From NCBI RefSeq assembly GCF_027409185.1, contig NC_084472.1, positions 18,090,524-18,154,523 on the forward strand: a stretch of DNA of 64,000 nt, written 5' to 3'. Both the position numbers and the translations under genes were made by a program. The notes under the pieces were generated by a model. It saw nothing but the letters and a program-made list of their open reading frames with translations, was not told where the DNA came from and did no database searches. Shown here in pieces: positions 1 to 11,600 of this stretch; position 1 is the stretch's first letter, and every line of letters begins with the position of its first letter. Origin of the DNA: Cynocephalus volans. Lineage: Eukaryota > Chordata > Mammalia > Dermoptera > Cynocephalidae.

Positions 1-2856
1 GTGAAAGGTATGGGTCTAGTTTCATTCTACTGCATATTAATATCCAGTTCTCCCAGTACCACTTGCTAAAGAGGCAGTCTCTTCCCCAGTGTATAGGGTT
101 GGTGCCTTTGTCAAAGATCAGATGGCTGTAGGTGTGTGGGTTGATTTCTGGATTCTCTATTCTATTCCATTGATCAGTGTGTCTGTTTTTATGCCAGTAC
201 CATATTGTTTTGGTTATTATAGCTTTGTAGTATAGTTTAAAGTCAGGTAGTGTTATGCCTCCAGCTTTATTTTTTTTTGTTCAGCGTTGCTTTGGCTATG
301 CATGGTCTTTTGTTATTCCATATAAATGTCTGGATAGTTCTTTCCATTTCTGAGAAAAATGTCATTGGAATTTTGATGTGGATGGAGTTGAATTTGTATA
401 TCACTTTGGGTGGTATGGACATTTTCACTATGTTGATTCTTCCAATCCAAGAGCATGGGATATCTTTCCATCTTCTTGTATCCTCTCTAATTTCTCTCAG
501 CAGTGGTTTGTAGTTCTCATTATAGACATTTTTGACCTCCTTGGTTAACTCAATTCCTAAGTATTTTATTGTTTTGGTGGCTATTGTAAATGGGCATGCT
601 TTCTTCATTTCTCTTTCTGCATATTCACTATAGGAGAATAGAAATGCTACCGATTTTTGTGTGTAGATTTTGTATCCTGCTACTGTGCTGAAATCATTTA
701 TCACCTCCAAGAGTTTTTTTGTAGAGGCTTTAGGCTGTTCGATATATAGGATCATGTCATCTGCAAACAGGGACAGTTTGACTTCATCTTTTCCAATCTG
801 GATGCCCTTTATTTCCTTCTCTTCTCTGATTGCTCTGGCTAGCACTTCCAACACTATGTTGAATAGGAGTGGTGAGAGTGGGCATCCTTGTCTAGTTCCT
901 GTTCTTAAAGGAAAAGCTTTCAGCTTTTCCCCGTTCAGGATTATATTGGGAATGGGTTTATCATATATGGCTTTGATTATGTTGAGATACTTTCCATCTA
1001 TACCTAACTTATAGAGGGTCATTGTCATGAATGAATGTTGAATCTTATCAAATGCTTTTTCAGCATCTATAGAGATGATCATATGGTCCTTGTGTTTGAG
1101 TTTATTAATATGGTGTATCACATTTATTGATTTGCATATGTTGAACCAACCTTGCATCCCTGGGATGAATCCCACCTGATTGTGGTGAATAAGTTTACGT
1201 ATGTGTTGCTGTATGCTGTTTGCTAGTATTTTAGTGAGGATTTTTGCATCTATATTCATCAAAAATATCGGCCTGTAGTTTTCTTTTTTGGTTATATCTT
1301 TACCTGGTTTTGGTATCAGAATGATGTTTGTTTCATAGAATGAGTTTGGGAGATTTGCGTCTGTTTCAATCTTTTGGAATAGTTTGGAAAGAATTGGTGT
1401 CAATTCCTCTTTGAATGTTTGGTAAAACTCTGCTGTGAATCCATCTGGTCCTGGGATTTTCTTTGTTGGAAGCCTTCTGATAACAGCTTCAATCTCCTTT
1501 ATTGTTATTGGTCTGTTCAGATGTTCTACATCTTCATGGCTCAGTTTTGGGTGCTTGTGTGTGTCCAGAAATTTATCCATTTCCTCCAGATTTTCCAACT
1601 TGTTGGCGTATAGTTGTTTATAGTAGTCTCGAATGATTCCTTGTATTTCAGATGAATCAGTTGTAATATCACCTTTTTCATTTCTAATTTTTGTTATTTG
1701 AATCTTCTCTCTTCTTTTTTTTTTTTTTTTTGTTAGCCATGCTAATCGTTTGTCAATTTTATTTATCTTTTCAAAAAACCAACTTTTTGATTCATCGATC
1801 TTTTGAATTGTTTTTTGGGTTTCAATTTCATTAAGTTCTGCTCTGATTTTAATGATTTCTTTCTGTCTGCTAACTTTAGGTTTGGATTGTTCTTGTTTTA
1901 CTAGATCTTTAAGGTGAAGTGTAATGTTGTTCACTTGCCATCTTTCCATTCTTCTGAGGTGAGCATTTAATGCAATAAATTTCCCCCTTAATACTGCTTT
2001 TGCAATATCCCACAGGTTTTGGTATGATGTATCATTATTTTCATTAGTTTCAATAAATTTTTTGATTTCCTGCTTGATTTCTTCTTGGACCCATATGTCA
2101 TTAAGGAGAATGCTGTTTAATTTCCATGTGTTTGTATAGTTTCCAGAATTTCGTTTGTTATTGATTTCTAGTTTTAATCCATTATGATCTGAGAAAATAC
2201 ATGGGATAATTCCAATTTTTTTGAATTTGTTGAGACTTGATTTGTGACCTAATATGTGATCTATCCTGGAGAATGATCCATGTGCTGATGAGAAAAATGA
2301 ATATTCTGAGGTTGTTGGGTGGAATGTTCTGTAGATATCTGCCAATTCCAATTGGTCTAGAGTCTTGTTTAGATCTTGTGTTTCTCTACTGATTCTTTGC
2401 CTAGATGATCTGTCTAATATTGACAGTGGGGTGTTCAGGTCCCCTGCTATTATGGTATTAGTGTCTATTTCCTTCTTTAGGTCTAATAGAGTTTGTTTTA
2501 TAAATCTGGCTGCTCCAACATTGGGTGCGTATATATTTATGATGGTTATGTCTTCTCATTGTCTCTTTTTATGGTTTTTAGTTTAAAGTCTACTTTGTCA
2601 TATATAAGAATAACTACTCCTGCTCGTTTATCTTTTCTGTTTGCATGGTAAATCTTTTTCCATCCTTTCACTCTTAGTTCCATCCTTTCACTCTTAGTGT
2701 ATGTGGGTCTTTATGGGTGAGGTGGGTCTCTTGCAGGCAGCATATAGTTGGGTCCTCCTTTTTAATCCAGTCAGCCAGTCTGTGTCTTTTGATTGGGGAA
2801 TTTAAGCCTTTTACATTAAGAGTTGTTATTGAAAAGTGTTGATTTATTCCTAGCAT
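1..2856 (-). pseudogene. LINE-1 ORF2 (endonuclease-reverse transcriptase), broken and partial
   Basis: ORF2 of a LINE-1 encodes an apurinic-like endonuclease followed by a reverse transcriptase. The start (2856 down to 2674) shows the N-terminal endonuclease with the ETHLT stretch. A 20-bp tandem duplication at 2661-2698 then shifts the frame. The main open stretch (2351-267, 694 codons) carries the endonuclease SDH motif near 2181-2192, the GPDGF and SPLLFN motifs of the reverse transcriptase, and the catalytic FADD box at 756-767. An expanded A-run near 255-270 breaks the frame again; the remaining reading, ending near [20 protein letters not shown], continues to base 1. It is a non-functional fossil. 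Confidence 0.92.
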
Positions 2857-3031
2857 TTTATTGATCGTTGTTTGGTTGTCTTAGGTGTCTTTTGTTTCTT
2901 GCTTTCTGATTTACTGTTTGTTTTCTGTGTTTGTTGGTTCCTTGGGTTGTAGATAGACTTTTTGTTTGTTTGTTTTCTCTTCATGAATGCCATTTTTATT
3001 ATACTAGTGGGTTTTGATTTTTCTTGGGTTT

Positions 3032-4160
3032 TTATGGCAGTGGTAGTTGTTTTTCAGGAACCAAACCTAGTACTCCCTTGAGAATTTCTTGTAAGGGTGG
3101 TCGTGTGGTGGTAAACTCCTGCAGTTTTTGTTTGTCTGAGAAATATACTATTTGCCCTTCATTTTGGAATGATAGCCTTGCAGGGTAGAGTATTCTTGGC
3201 TGGCAATCTCTGTCTTTTAGAATTTTGAATATATCATCCCATTCCTTTCTGGCTTTTAGGGTTTGTGATGAAAAGTCTGATGTTAGCTTGATTGGGGCTC
3301 CCTTATAGGTGATTTGATGCTTCTCTCTTGCAGCTTTTAAGATTCTCTCTTTGTCTTTGAGTTTTGCCAATTTGACTATAACATGTCTTGGAGAAGACCT
3401 TTTTGGGTTGAATACGTTTGGAGATCGTTGAGCTTCCTGGATCTGAAGATCTGTGATTTTTCCTATACCTGGGAAGTTTTCTGCCACTATTTTGTTGAAT
3501 ATGTTTTCAATGCACTCTCCTTTTTCCTCCCCTTCTGGAATACCCATGACTCGGATATTTGAGCACTTAAGGTTGTCTGATATCTCTCTCAGATTTTCTT
3601 CAATGCCTTTGATTCTTTTTTTTTTTTTTTTTTGTCTGCTTGTGTTATTTCAAACAGCCCATCTTCAAGTTCAGAGGTTCTCTCTTCAACTTCCACAAGC
3701 CTGCTGGTTAAACTCTCCGTTGTGTTTTTTCTTTTGCTGAATGACTTCTTCCGTTTGGCAAGTTCTGCTACATTTTTTTCCAGGGTATTGATTTCCTTGT
3801 ACATTTCCTCTTTCAGGTCCTGTATACTTTTCCTCGTTTCATCATGATGTCTAGCTGAGTTTTCTTGTATGGGCCGAGCCTGCGGCGCACTCAGGAGAGT
3901 GTGGCGCTGGGAGCGCAGCGACGCTCCCGCTGCGGGTTTGGATCCTTTATAGGAATGGCCGGTGCACTCACTGGCTGAGTGCTGGTCACGAAAAAGACAA
4001 AAAAAAAAAAAAAAAAAAGAATTATCACTCGAAATTCTTTGTCAGTCATTTCAAGGGCTTCTTGTTCTATAGGATCTAGAGCTTTAGATTTATTATCTTT
4101 GGGTGGTGTACTTTCTTGATTTTTCATATTTCTGGTATCTTTTCTTTGATGTTTATTCAT
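3032..4160 (-). pseudogene. LINE-1 ORF1 (RNA-binding chaperone), interrupted by a SINE
   Basis: ORF1 makes the RNA-binding protein of the LINE-1 particle. The start is read as MNKHQRKD at 4160. The N-terminal part up to EMTDKEFRVI is followed by a SINE insertion (3871-4018). The coiled-coil segment (YKEINTLEKNVAELAKRKK) resumes at 3804-3640, a poly-T expansion near 3619-3636 breaks the frame, and the RRM and C-terminal domain run from 3547 to 3032 with the typical RHVIVKLAKLKDKERIL segment. It is clearly homologous to mammalian LINE-1 ORF1 but cannot make a full protein. Confidence 0.9.
3871..4018 (+). mobile_element. tRNA-derived SINE, GC-palindrome class, inside LINE-1 ORF1
   Basis: It starts GGGCCGAGCC, has the GC-rich palindrome GGGAGCG...CGCTCCC in the anticodon region, then a shortened right half ending GGTCACG and an A-rich tail. 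It is antisense to the host LINE-1 and splits its ORF1, so it is younger than that element. I did not find a clear target-site duplication. Confidence 0.9.
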
Positions 4161-4695
4161 TGCGGCAGGGGGTTTCACAGTCCACAGGTTTGACACTATT
4201 GACTGACTCAGATGTTGCTGTGGTTGCCAATTTGTTATGGCTACCTCCGTGACTACTCAGTTGGCCACTAGTGCCTTGCATGTGTGGTTGCCTCGGGTCT
4301 TGGGCCTCTCCGGAGAGCCACTTCTCTGGTCAGCTTGGACTCTACTGGGCTGCTGGGTGACGAGGCAGTACCAGAGGGTGTCGCTCCTGCCGCTGCCGCT
4401 GCCCCCGCCGCTGCCGCTGCTCACGCCGCCGCCACCAGCACCACTGCCCCGGGCTCTGCTGCTGCCGCTTCGCAGATCGGGATTCTTGAGTTCATTCTGG
4501 GACAGCTGCATCTGACGTGGGCCTCAGTCTGCTTCGGGCCTTTGGGGCACGAGGCCTCAGCAGCTAGCGTTTGGATCTGGGCTGCCAAGGAGAGTCCTAA
4601 TCGCCGGTTCCTCTTCAGCTCAACCGCGGGTCTCCTCTCGCTCTGCCGCCTTCCAAAGCCAGGCCTCTATCTTGTTCCACTTAAATACTGAGGGG
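4161..4695 (-). other. LINE-1 5'UTR with GC-rich triplet tract and an open sense frame
   Basis: This is the sequence directly upstream of LINE-1 ORF1, much richer in G and C than its surroundings. It has a run of GCC/GCT/GCA triplets on the plus strand at 4383-4470. On the LINE-1 sense strand an 84-codon frame (4511-4257) encodes a Gly/Ser-rich peptide from this tract. I assign it to the 5'UTR by position. I cannot show that it belongs to the LINE-1 rather than to older genomic sequence, and the outer edge is uncertain. Confidence 0.6.
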
Positions 4696-4849
4696 AAATC
4701 GGAGCCATTAGGGTCAAATGAAAATTACAAACAGGCAGCGTCACTGCTTGAAGTCCAGACCTGCCAAAGAAGAGGACAAATACCTCTGATCCTTTTCCTG
4801 AGTTTCCATTAACTTAACTCGTATCACAGGAAGGAAGACTGGACTTGGT

Positions 4850-4895
4850 TTTACCTTTTAACTCAATTTTTCCACGAACTTTTCGAAGTACCCTC
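4850..4895 (+). mobile_element. Half of a mariner-like palindromic element
   Basis: The segment TTTTTCCACGAACTTTTCGAAG matches one arm of the inverted-repeat element at 51030-51120. Only the right arm is recognisable. It sits between the LINE-1 and the SNRPD1 promoter, about 460 bp upstream of the start codon. Confidence 0.5.
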
Positions 4896-5089
4896 CTAAT
4901 GCTAAGGTTTCTTGTGTTGGAACAGAATTAGCATAATCCTTTGGGCTTCTCTCAGAAATTCTCTTCGTTCACTGGGAAACTTATATTCGGTGCTTTCACG
5001 CACCATGCCCTGCTATGCCAAAGCGTGATGGCGACAGGTCTAATAATGGATTTAATCTCTTCAAATCTCCCTCTTGCAGGAAATTTCGT

Positions 5090-5600
5090 CGTAGACCAGC
5101 CCTGGACGCCTTCAGCAGTAGCAAGGCACACCTCCAGCCGCCAGGGGCCGCAGTCGCGCTCCTCGCCGCCGGAAAAGAGCACGGTCCTGCGCGGCCTCGG
5201 CGCTTCCGCCGTCCGTCTGCAGCGCCCTGCGCGCCCTTTACGTCCGGAACTCGGGGACTAGGCGTTTCCGGCCATTCATACTCTCGGTTGGTAGGTTCTC
5301 ATTGTTAGGATTTTGTGCGCTATCGGACCGAAAGGCTGACGGCGCCGCTAGGATGAAGCTCGTGAGGTGAGGAGGTGACCTAGCGGGGTGGGTTCTGGGA
5401 GGGGAGGGTTTGGGCCGGGGCCCGCAGGCTGCGCTGCCCCAGTTGCTGGAGGCGGGAAAGCCGCGTGCGCGCGGCCTGCTAACAGCCTCCGGCACCCGCC
5501 GCTCCCCCCATCTTGGCGGCGCCGCGGGTGCTCTTGCTTGGGCTTCAGCCTGGGTCGCGCGCGGATTCCGCGTGTCTTCCAAGAGGTGGACGTAAGGCCG
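5090..5600 (+). promoter_or_regulatory. SNRPD1: SNRPD1 CpG-rich, TATA-less promoter region
   Basis: CpG dinucleotides are dense from about 5090 to 5600, in contrast to the AT-rich surroundings, and the block straddles exon 1. No TATA box is visible. Candidate sites are an ETS core CCGGAA at 5244-5249, and TTCCGG (5266-5271) overlapping GGCCAT (5270-5275), which resembles an adjoining ETS/YY1 pair of the kind common in housekeeping promoters. The transcription start cannot be read directly; it is most likely between about 5260 and 5340. The factor assignments are inference from short motifs. Confidence 0.75.
5353..5366 (+). CDS. SNRPD1: SNRPD1 coding exon 1
   Basis: Fourteen coding bases (M-K-L-V and the first two bases of Arg) end at a GTGAGG donor. 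The start was chosen because it is the first ATG after the CpG-rich 5'UTR and because joining to exon 2 gives MKLVRFLMKL, the Sm-D1 N-terminus. Exon 1 is this short in the human gene as I recall it. Confidence 0.96.
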
Positions 5601-8600
5601 AGCCGTTTCAGCGCCTGGCGTACAAGCTCGCTCTTTCGGTTAGCACCGGTCTTCATTTGGGGTGGATCTCTAGTCTCATTTAAACTCACGCAGCTTCTCA
5701 GTACTCTTTGTATCGAGAAATAATGAAACTTCTGCCTTCATAAGTTTATTTATTTTATTTATCTTATTTTTTTATACTCTCTAGACTTGTGGTATACGAT
5801 TCTACCTACATTTCCCTTAGGAAAAATTTCCCAATATGGGGCAGAAGTCGTAATTGTGGCTTATTACAAGATAATAGATATTTCTCCTGTTTTATTTCTG
5901 TGACTGGATTCTGTCGGTCAGTTGAACCTACTAAAGGTTTGTTTACTGATTTGAGTAATTAATTCCAAACTACCTGCAAACAGATTTGGTTTTGGTGTTT
6001 TTCCTTGAGGCATTAGTGCAGAGGTTTTTGATAACTAAGCCAAGTGCGTTGGTGGTATAGGGTGATCATAGCTGCCTTCTAGTAACTAAGCCAGCAATTA
6101 TAAATATTTAGCTAGTTTCTTTCTTGTTGAGTCAAGGATTGTCAATGTTGACCAAACAGTTACTGGGCACCTGTTATGCTGTGCGCTGGGAATGGGATTT
6201 TTTTAAAAGGTCTCAGAGTCGCTTCCTTTTTGGAGATTTCTGTTTAGTGGTGAAGATAGGTAGATAACTAACAGTATGTTCGAAATAGCATATAACACTT
6301 CAGTATTATATTCGGGGGATAGTTTGTAGAGAAGGCGTTTAAGGTTAACTTTTAGTTCTCCGCCCACCCACCCCCCACCCCCCCCCCCCGCGCAAAGATG
6401 ACTGACTGGTAAGGGGATCTTAACCCTTGACTTCGTGTTGTCAGCACCACGCTCTCCGAAGTGACCTAACCGGCCATCCCTATATAGGGATCCGAACCCT
6501 CGGCCTTGGGTGTTATCAGCACCACTCTCTCCCAAGTGAGCCACGGGCCGGCCCAACTTTTAGTTCATTTTTAATTGAACTATGTCTTTGGATAAGAAGT
6601 CTCAGAATTTAAAGTACATTTTTGCAATTTCTCCATACCTGCTAGTCTGATTTTATTTATGGGTAAATTTTATGTAATATACTTTGGATTCATTTTGTCT
6701 CATTTAAAGATATTCCATGTACAGAATTTTCCTGTGGTTTTTAATGGCTGTACTGAATCCCATTCTTAGGTACAGTATAGAAACAAAATTTCTTCTTACT
6801 GGAGAATATTTTGCCTCAAGTAAATGGTTGTTTGGCTAACTAGTTTGAATTTTCAGTGCACTTATTTCTGTACCTCGGTTGGTGGTACTATCATCCTTAT
6901 CCTTACTGTCATCTTAACCAAAAAACCTGGAAGGCAAGCTTGACTTCTTAACTTTGGATATATTCTTGACATCTGATAAATTGCCAGGTTTGCCAATTTT
7001 ACCTACCTGATAAAAGTATCTCATTTTCCAGTTCTGTTTGGGTTTCGAGTTCAAAAAGTGTGAGTTTGAATACTGAAAGACACCACGTTATCTGAATATT
7101 TGATATCTGAGTTTCAGTAAGTAGAAATTCAGTAGTGAAGGATTCACCAGAAGACAGTTTGAATGTTTGGTTCCTAGGCTCAGATGGGGGGGGGGGGGGC
7201 GACTGTCTATTTGTCCTGCCCACAGCAACCTCCTGTCCATTCCAGTCACCACCACTGAGATTCAGGCTCTTTTTTTTTTTTTTCACCCATGGTTTTTTAT
7301 TTCCCCTTTTGAGGTAAATATTTTATACAATGAAATGCAGTGTATATTTCCCAATATTGAAAAATTTATACACATGTGTATCCCAAATTCCTGTCAAGAT
7401 GTATAACATTACCAGAACCTCAAAGTTTCCTGAAGCCCTTCCCAGGTAACTGCTCTCTGGCTGCATACTCCCATTTTAGAGTGTGTGTAGAGCTATCTCC
7501 TTAGGGCTTTAATTTGCATTTTCCTAGTGACTAATGAATGATGTTGCACACTTTCAAAACCTGCTTAGTGGCAGTTTGTATATCTTCTTTTGTGAAGTGT
7601 CTTTTCAGATTTTTTGTTTATTTTGATTTATTTATTTATTTTTATTTTTTTGGTGGTGGCCAGTATGAGGATCCAGAGTTGTACGTTCCTCATATGTCCT
7701 GGATACCATCCTTTGTCAGATACATTTTCTCCCAGTTTGTGGTTGCCTGTTCATTTCCTTAGTAGTGTTTCTTAATGAGCATAAGTTTATTTTGAGGAAA
7801 TCTTAATTTATCAGCTTTTCCTTTTATTATTCTAACTCTATGTGCTGTCAGAGAAATGTTTGTCTACCTTCAAATCATGGAGTTATTCTCCTATGTTTCT
7901 TCTAAAAGCTTTATTTATTTATTTATTTATTTATTTTCTTTCTTTCTTTCTTTCTTTCCACTTTTGCTGGGGCGGGGAGGGGGTCTGGCAGTGGGTCTGG
8001 CAGTATGGGGAACCCATGACGTTGGTGTTACAACACCATGTGCTAACCAAGTGAGCTAATGGGCCAGCCCTAAAAGCTGTATAATTTTAACTTTTGTTGG
8101 TCTGTGGTCCACTGTGAATTAGTTTTGGTAAATGGTGTGAGTTAGAGGTCCAGGTTCACTTTTTCTATATGGATTTCCAGTTATTCCAGCATCTTTTTGT
8201 TGAAGACTCTGCTTTACACATTAGCCTGCTTTGGCACTTTTGTAGAAAATCAACCCTGTAAATGCCAGTCTATTTCTGGGCGCTCTATTCTGTTTCATTG
8301 ATCTGTTGTTCCTTATGTCTTGATTACTGTAGCTTTAGCCTGTATACTGCTTTAGTTACCTAATTTGTCTTCCTAAAGATTGTACTTCTGTCTCTAAAAT
8401 CTTTCTGAACGTCTCTTTGAAATGTGAATATCACCCTGACACTCTACTTCATTGATGAAAACTTTTCAGTAGTCCTCCTTGAGGAATTCTTTAACAGAGC
8501 TTGGGGCTTTTCATGAAAGGAACCTGCCTAACTCCTTACTCATATTTTTGAAGTTAATATTCCACTGATATTATCTATATGTGCTCTACCTTGTGCTGTT

Positions 8601-11600
8601 TCTTTCCACTGTCTTTGCCTTTGTCTCTTGCTGCATATTTCCAACTTCAAACTTCTTACTAGAAGTCTACCAAGATCTGACTCCCTTCTTTCCATGCTAC
8701 ATTATATTCCTGGTAAAAACCTGTCTATATCTCCATTGCATTCTACAATTTACAGTTATTTTGACATATCTTTTATGTATCTTAACTTCCTACTAGACTT
8801 TGAGCTCCTTGAGGGTCTACCCTCCTCTTACTCATTTTTAATCCTCATTACCAAGCCCAGCGACCACTTATCAAAGAAATATCCTTGATGTCTTGCTGAA
8901 ATGTGTTTTGATTTTTCAGAGGCCTTTTTTGCTTACTTTCTGGTTTTCCTTTTACAGGTTGAGTATACCTTATCTTAAATGCTTGGGACCGGAAGTGTTT
9001 CCACTTTTGGATTTTTAAAAATTTTGGAATATTTGCAGAATATATATTGGTTGAGCATTTCTTTTGAACGTCATGTTGGTACTCAAAAAGTTCGGATTTT
9101 GAAGCATTTCAGATTTCAGATATTTGGATTAGGGATGCTCGATCTACCCTTTCATATGGCAAATTGCCTGATTACTAAAGTATTTTGTTTTTACCTTAAT
9201 CCTGCCTACTTCCAAAAATGATCCGAAGAACCTTTAGAGCAAAAGTTATTACTGAGTGGGACAGTTATAATAAAAGATAAAAACAAAAACTTGGTAATGG
9301 AAGGAAACCATTAGTTCAGAATTCTACACTAAGATAGGTGTAATTGATTATTAAATTTAGAGCTGAATTAAGTAATTCTTATGTGGTGAAATAAAAATGC
9401 TAGCCAATTCATTGAGAGAAACTTTTTCTTGACATGTATGAAAAGAGATTCAACACAGATCTTTTTAATTTTTAAAGTTTGGGGCTTGCTATATCCCAGA
9501 CCACGTAATTTCCTCTTTTGTGATGGCTGTCTATACCATTAAAAAATAGTGGTGTTTTAAGGTTGGCTTCCCTTTAATCATTGAAACATTTTAGCCAACA
9601 TTATTCAATGCCTGTTAAAATCCAGGATTACATATAGAGGTTATGATCCTTGCCCTCAACAGTAGTCTAGTGGGGGAGAAGAAATGGTACTACATAATAC
9701 CATTTAGTATGATAGATGCGATGGCAGAGTCTACAAAGTACATAGAAATTTTAAATTTTGAGTATGAACTGCATATTAGATGATATTATGGAATTATTGT
9801 TCATTTTCTTGGATGTGATTGTAGGGTTATGGTTATGTAGGAGAACCGTCCTCATTAGAAAATGAATGCTGAAGTGTCATAATGCCTGCAATTTACTTTC
9901 AGATGATAGGGTGAAAGTGTAAATATGTGTAGAAAGAGGGAGAGGAGATTGGCAACATTTTAATAATTTGTGGATCCCTCAACTTTTCTTTCTCTGCAGT
10001 AGTTCATAATAAAAACACAGAAGGGAACAAAAGTCTAGATGAAGTGAGGAACAGATGGATTGTTTATTATACATTATTGAGGCAACTGGCTGTCCAGTTG
10101 GGAAAAATAATAAAGGTCAATTTTTACCTCACACTGCGCAGAAGGGAGATTAATTCCAGGTGATTAAAACTAAATATGAAAGTAGAGGAAAATAAGAGAC
10201 TGTTTTACAATCTCTTGGGAAAGATGGGTTGGGAAACATCTTGCTAAGCTAATTTCGTACTTCAGAAGGACATTTAAAAACATAAAAATGAAAAAATGTT
10301 ATGACTAAACAAACCACAAACATACAATCTCTTGGGAAAGATGGGTTGGGAAACATCTTGCTAAGCTAATTTCGTACTTCAGAAGGACATTTAAAAACAT
10401 AAAAATGAAAAAATGTTATGACTAAACAAACCACAAACAAACTTGAATGACTGGCAAACTGGCGGAAAAGAAAAGAAAAACAGCCTAATTGAAAACGTGT
10501 GAATAGGTAATTCACAGAAAAAATACAGTTTCTCATGTTCATAACAAGATATTCAATCTCACAAGTAATTAGGGAAAAACGAATTGCCCTTTTTTCTCCT
10601 ATCAAGTGGACAAAAATTTATAAGATTGGTAACAACTAGTATTGGTGAGGGTTTGCATAAATGGGTTTGTATGTAATAGCAGAAATTGGAAACTAAGGTC
10701 CATCGACAGAGGGATAATGAATTATGACATTTTCATATAGTGGAATACTATCCATCTCTTAGAAAGAATGTTTTTATATACTGACATGGAAATATCTCCA
10801 ATATAAACTGCTAAATGAGAACTACAAGTTATAGAAGTCGTTAAAGTATGGACCTGTTACAAATCTTATGTATACGCTCATGAATGCATATAAAATGACC
10901 TGGAAGAATATTCCCAAACACAGAAGGGAGATTTTTATTTATATATGTACAATAAACATGTAATCTTTCACTACAAATTATAATTTTTGACGGTGTGGGG
11001 GGGCTTATAATGAATCTAGGATCTTTATGTCTGGATTTGAGGCTAAGACGTATAATAGGTTAGAGAATCAGAAACATCCAGGTGACAGTTTGTTAGTATT
11101 ATTCTGCTCCTTTATAAATGTTGAGGGTATAATCCTGGGAATGCTGAAATTGTTATACAAATTATTAATAGGAATTGATGCAGATAGCACCTAGCAGATT
11201 TTCAGCATTTAGGAATTTCACCCTTTTAACTTAATAAGCATGATTTTTTAAAGTGTTAAAGGTGAAAATTTATGGTTTTATTCTTGTTTATAGATTTCTG
11301 ATGAAATTGAGTCATGAAACTGTAACCATTGAATTGAAGAATGGAACACAGGTCCATGGAACAATCACAGGTATGGAGGTTGGACTGCATTTATAACACT
11401 TTTTTTTTTCCTCTTCCACCTGCGAAGCACAATTCTTTTTTGGTTGCTTAATGAACATTATTATAGTACAAATCCTCATTCTGTCTGAATTATTTAACTG
11501 ACCTTCTTACTTAAGCCTCACCTTAGGTACTTGTGCTACGGCCAAAATGAATTTCCCAGGTTATCCTGTTTTCCTACTTTTATGTCTTGCTTGTGTGTTC

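Larger units (their letters stand above)
1..4695 (-). mobile_element. LINE-1 retrotransposon, 5' part (5'UTR, ORF1, partial ORF2)
   Basis: Read on the minus strand this is a LINE-1 in normal order: GC-rich 5'UTR (about 4161-4695), ORF1 (3032-4160), a gap of about 175 bp, then ORF2 from 2856 running out of the window at base 1. Both ORFs are broken by frameshifts, homopolymer expansions and a SINE insertion at 3871-4018, so the copy cannot be active. The 3'UTR and A-tail lie outside the window, so target-site duplications cannot be checked. The 5' edge near 4695 is an estimate from where GC-rich 5'UTR-like sequence gives way to the SNRPD1 upstream region. It lies head-to-head with SNRPD1. Confidence 0.93.
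5367..11293 (+). other. SNRPD1: SNRPD1 intron 1
   Basis: A 5.9-kb intron with GTGAGG donor and TATAG acceptor. It holds two SINEs (6359-6554, 7911-8070), an old LINE-1 (7320-8400), an L2 fragment, a 195-bp inverted-repeat element (8955-9149) and another LINE-1 3' end (10040-10985) with a perfect 117-bp tandem duplication. No other exon is recognisable in 5600-6340, 6570-7180 or 9150-10040. Confidence 0.9.

Noticed and set aside
4941-5722. Several 60-135-codon frames around the SNRPD1 CpG island
   Set aside because: Stop codons are rare in GC-rich DNA. The frames overlap on both strands and none resembles a known protein; only the 14-base first coding exon of SNRPD1 is supported.
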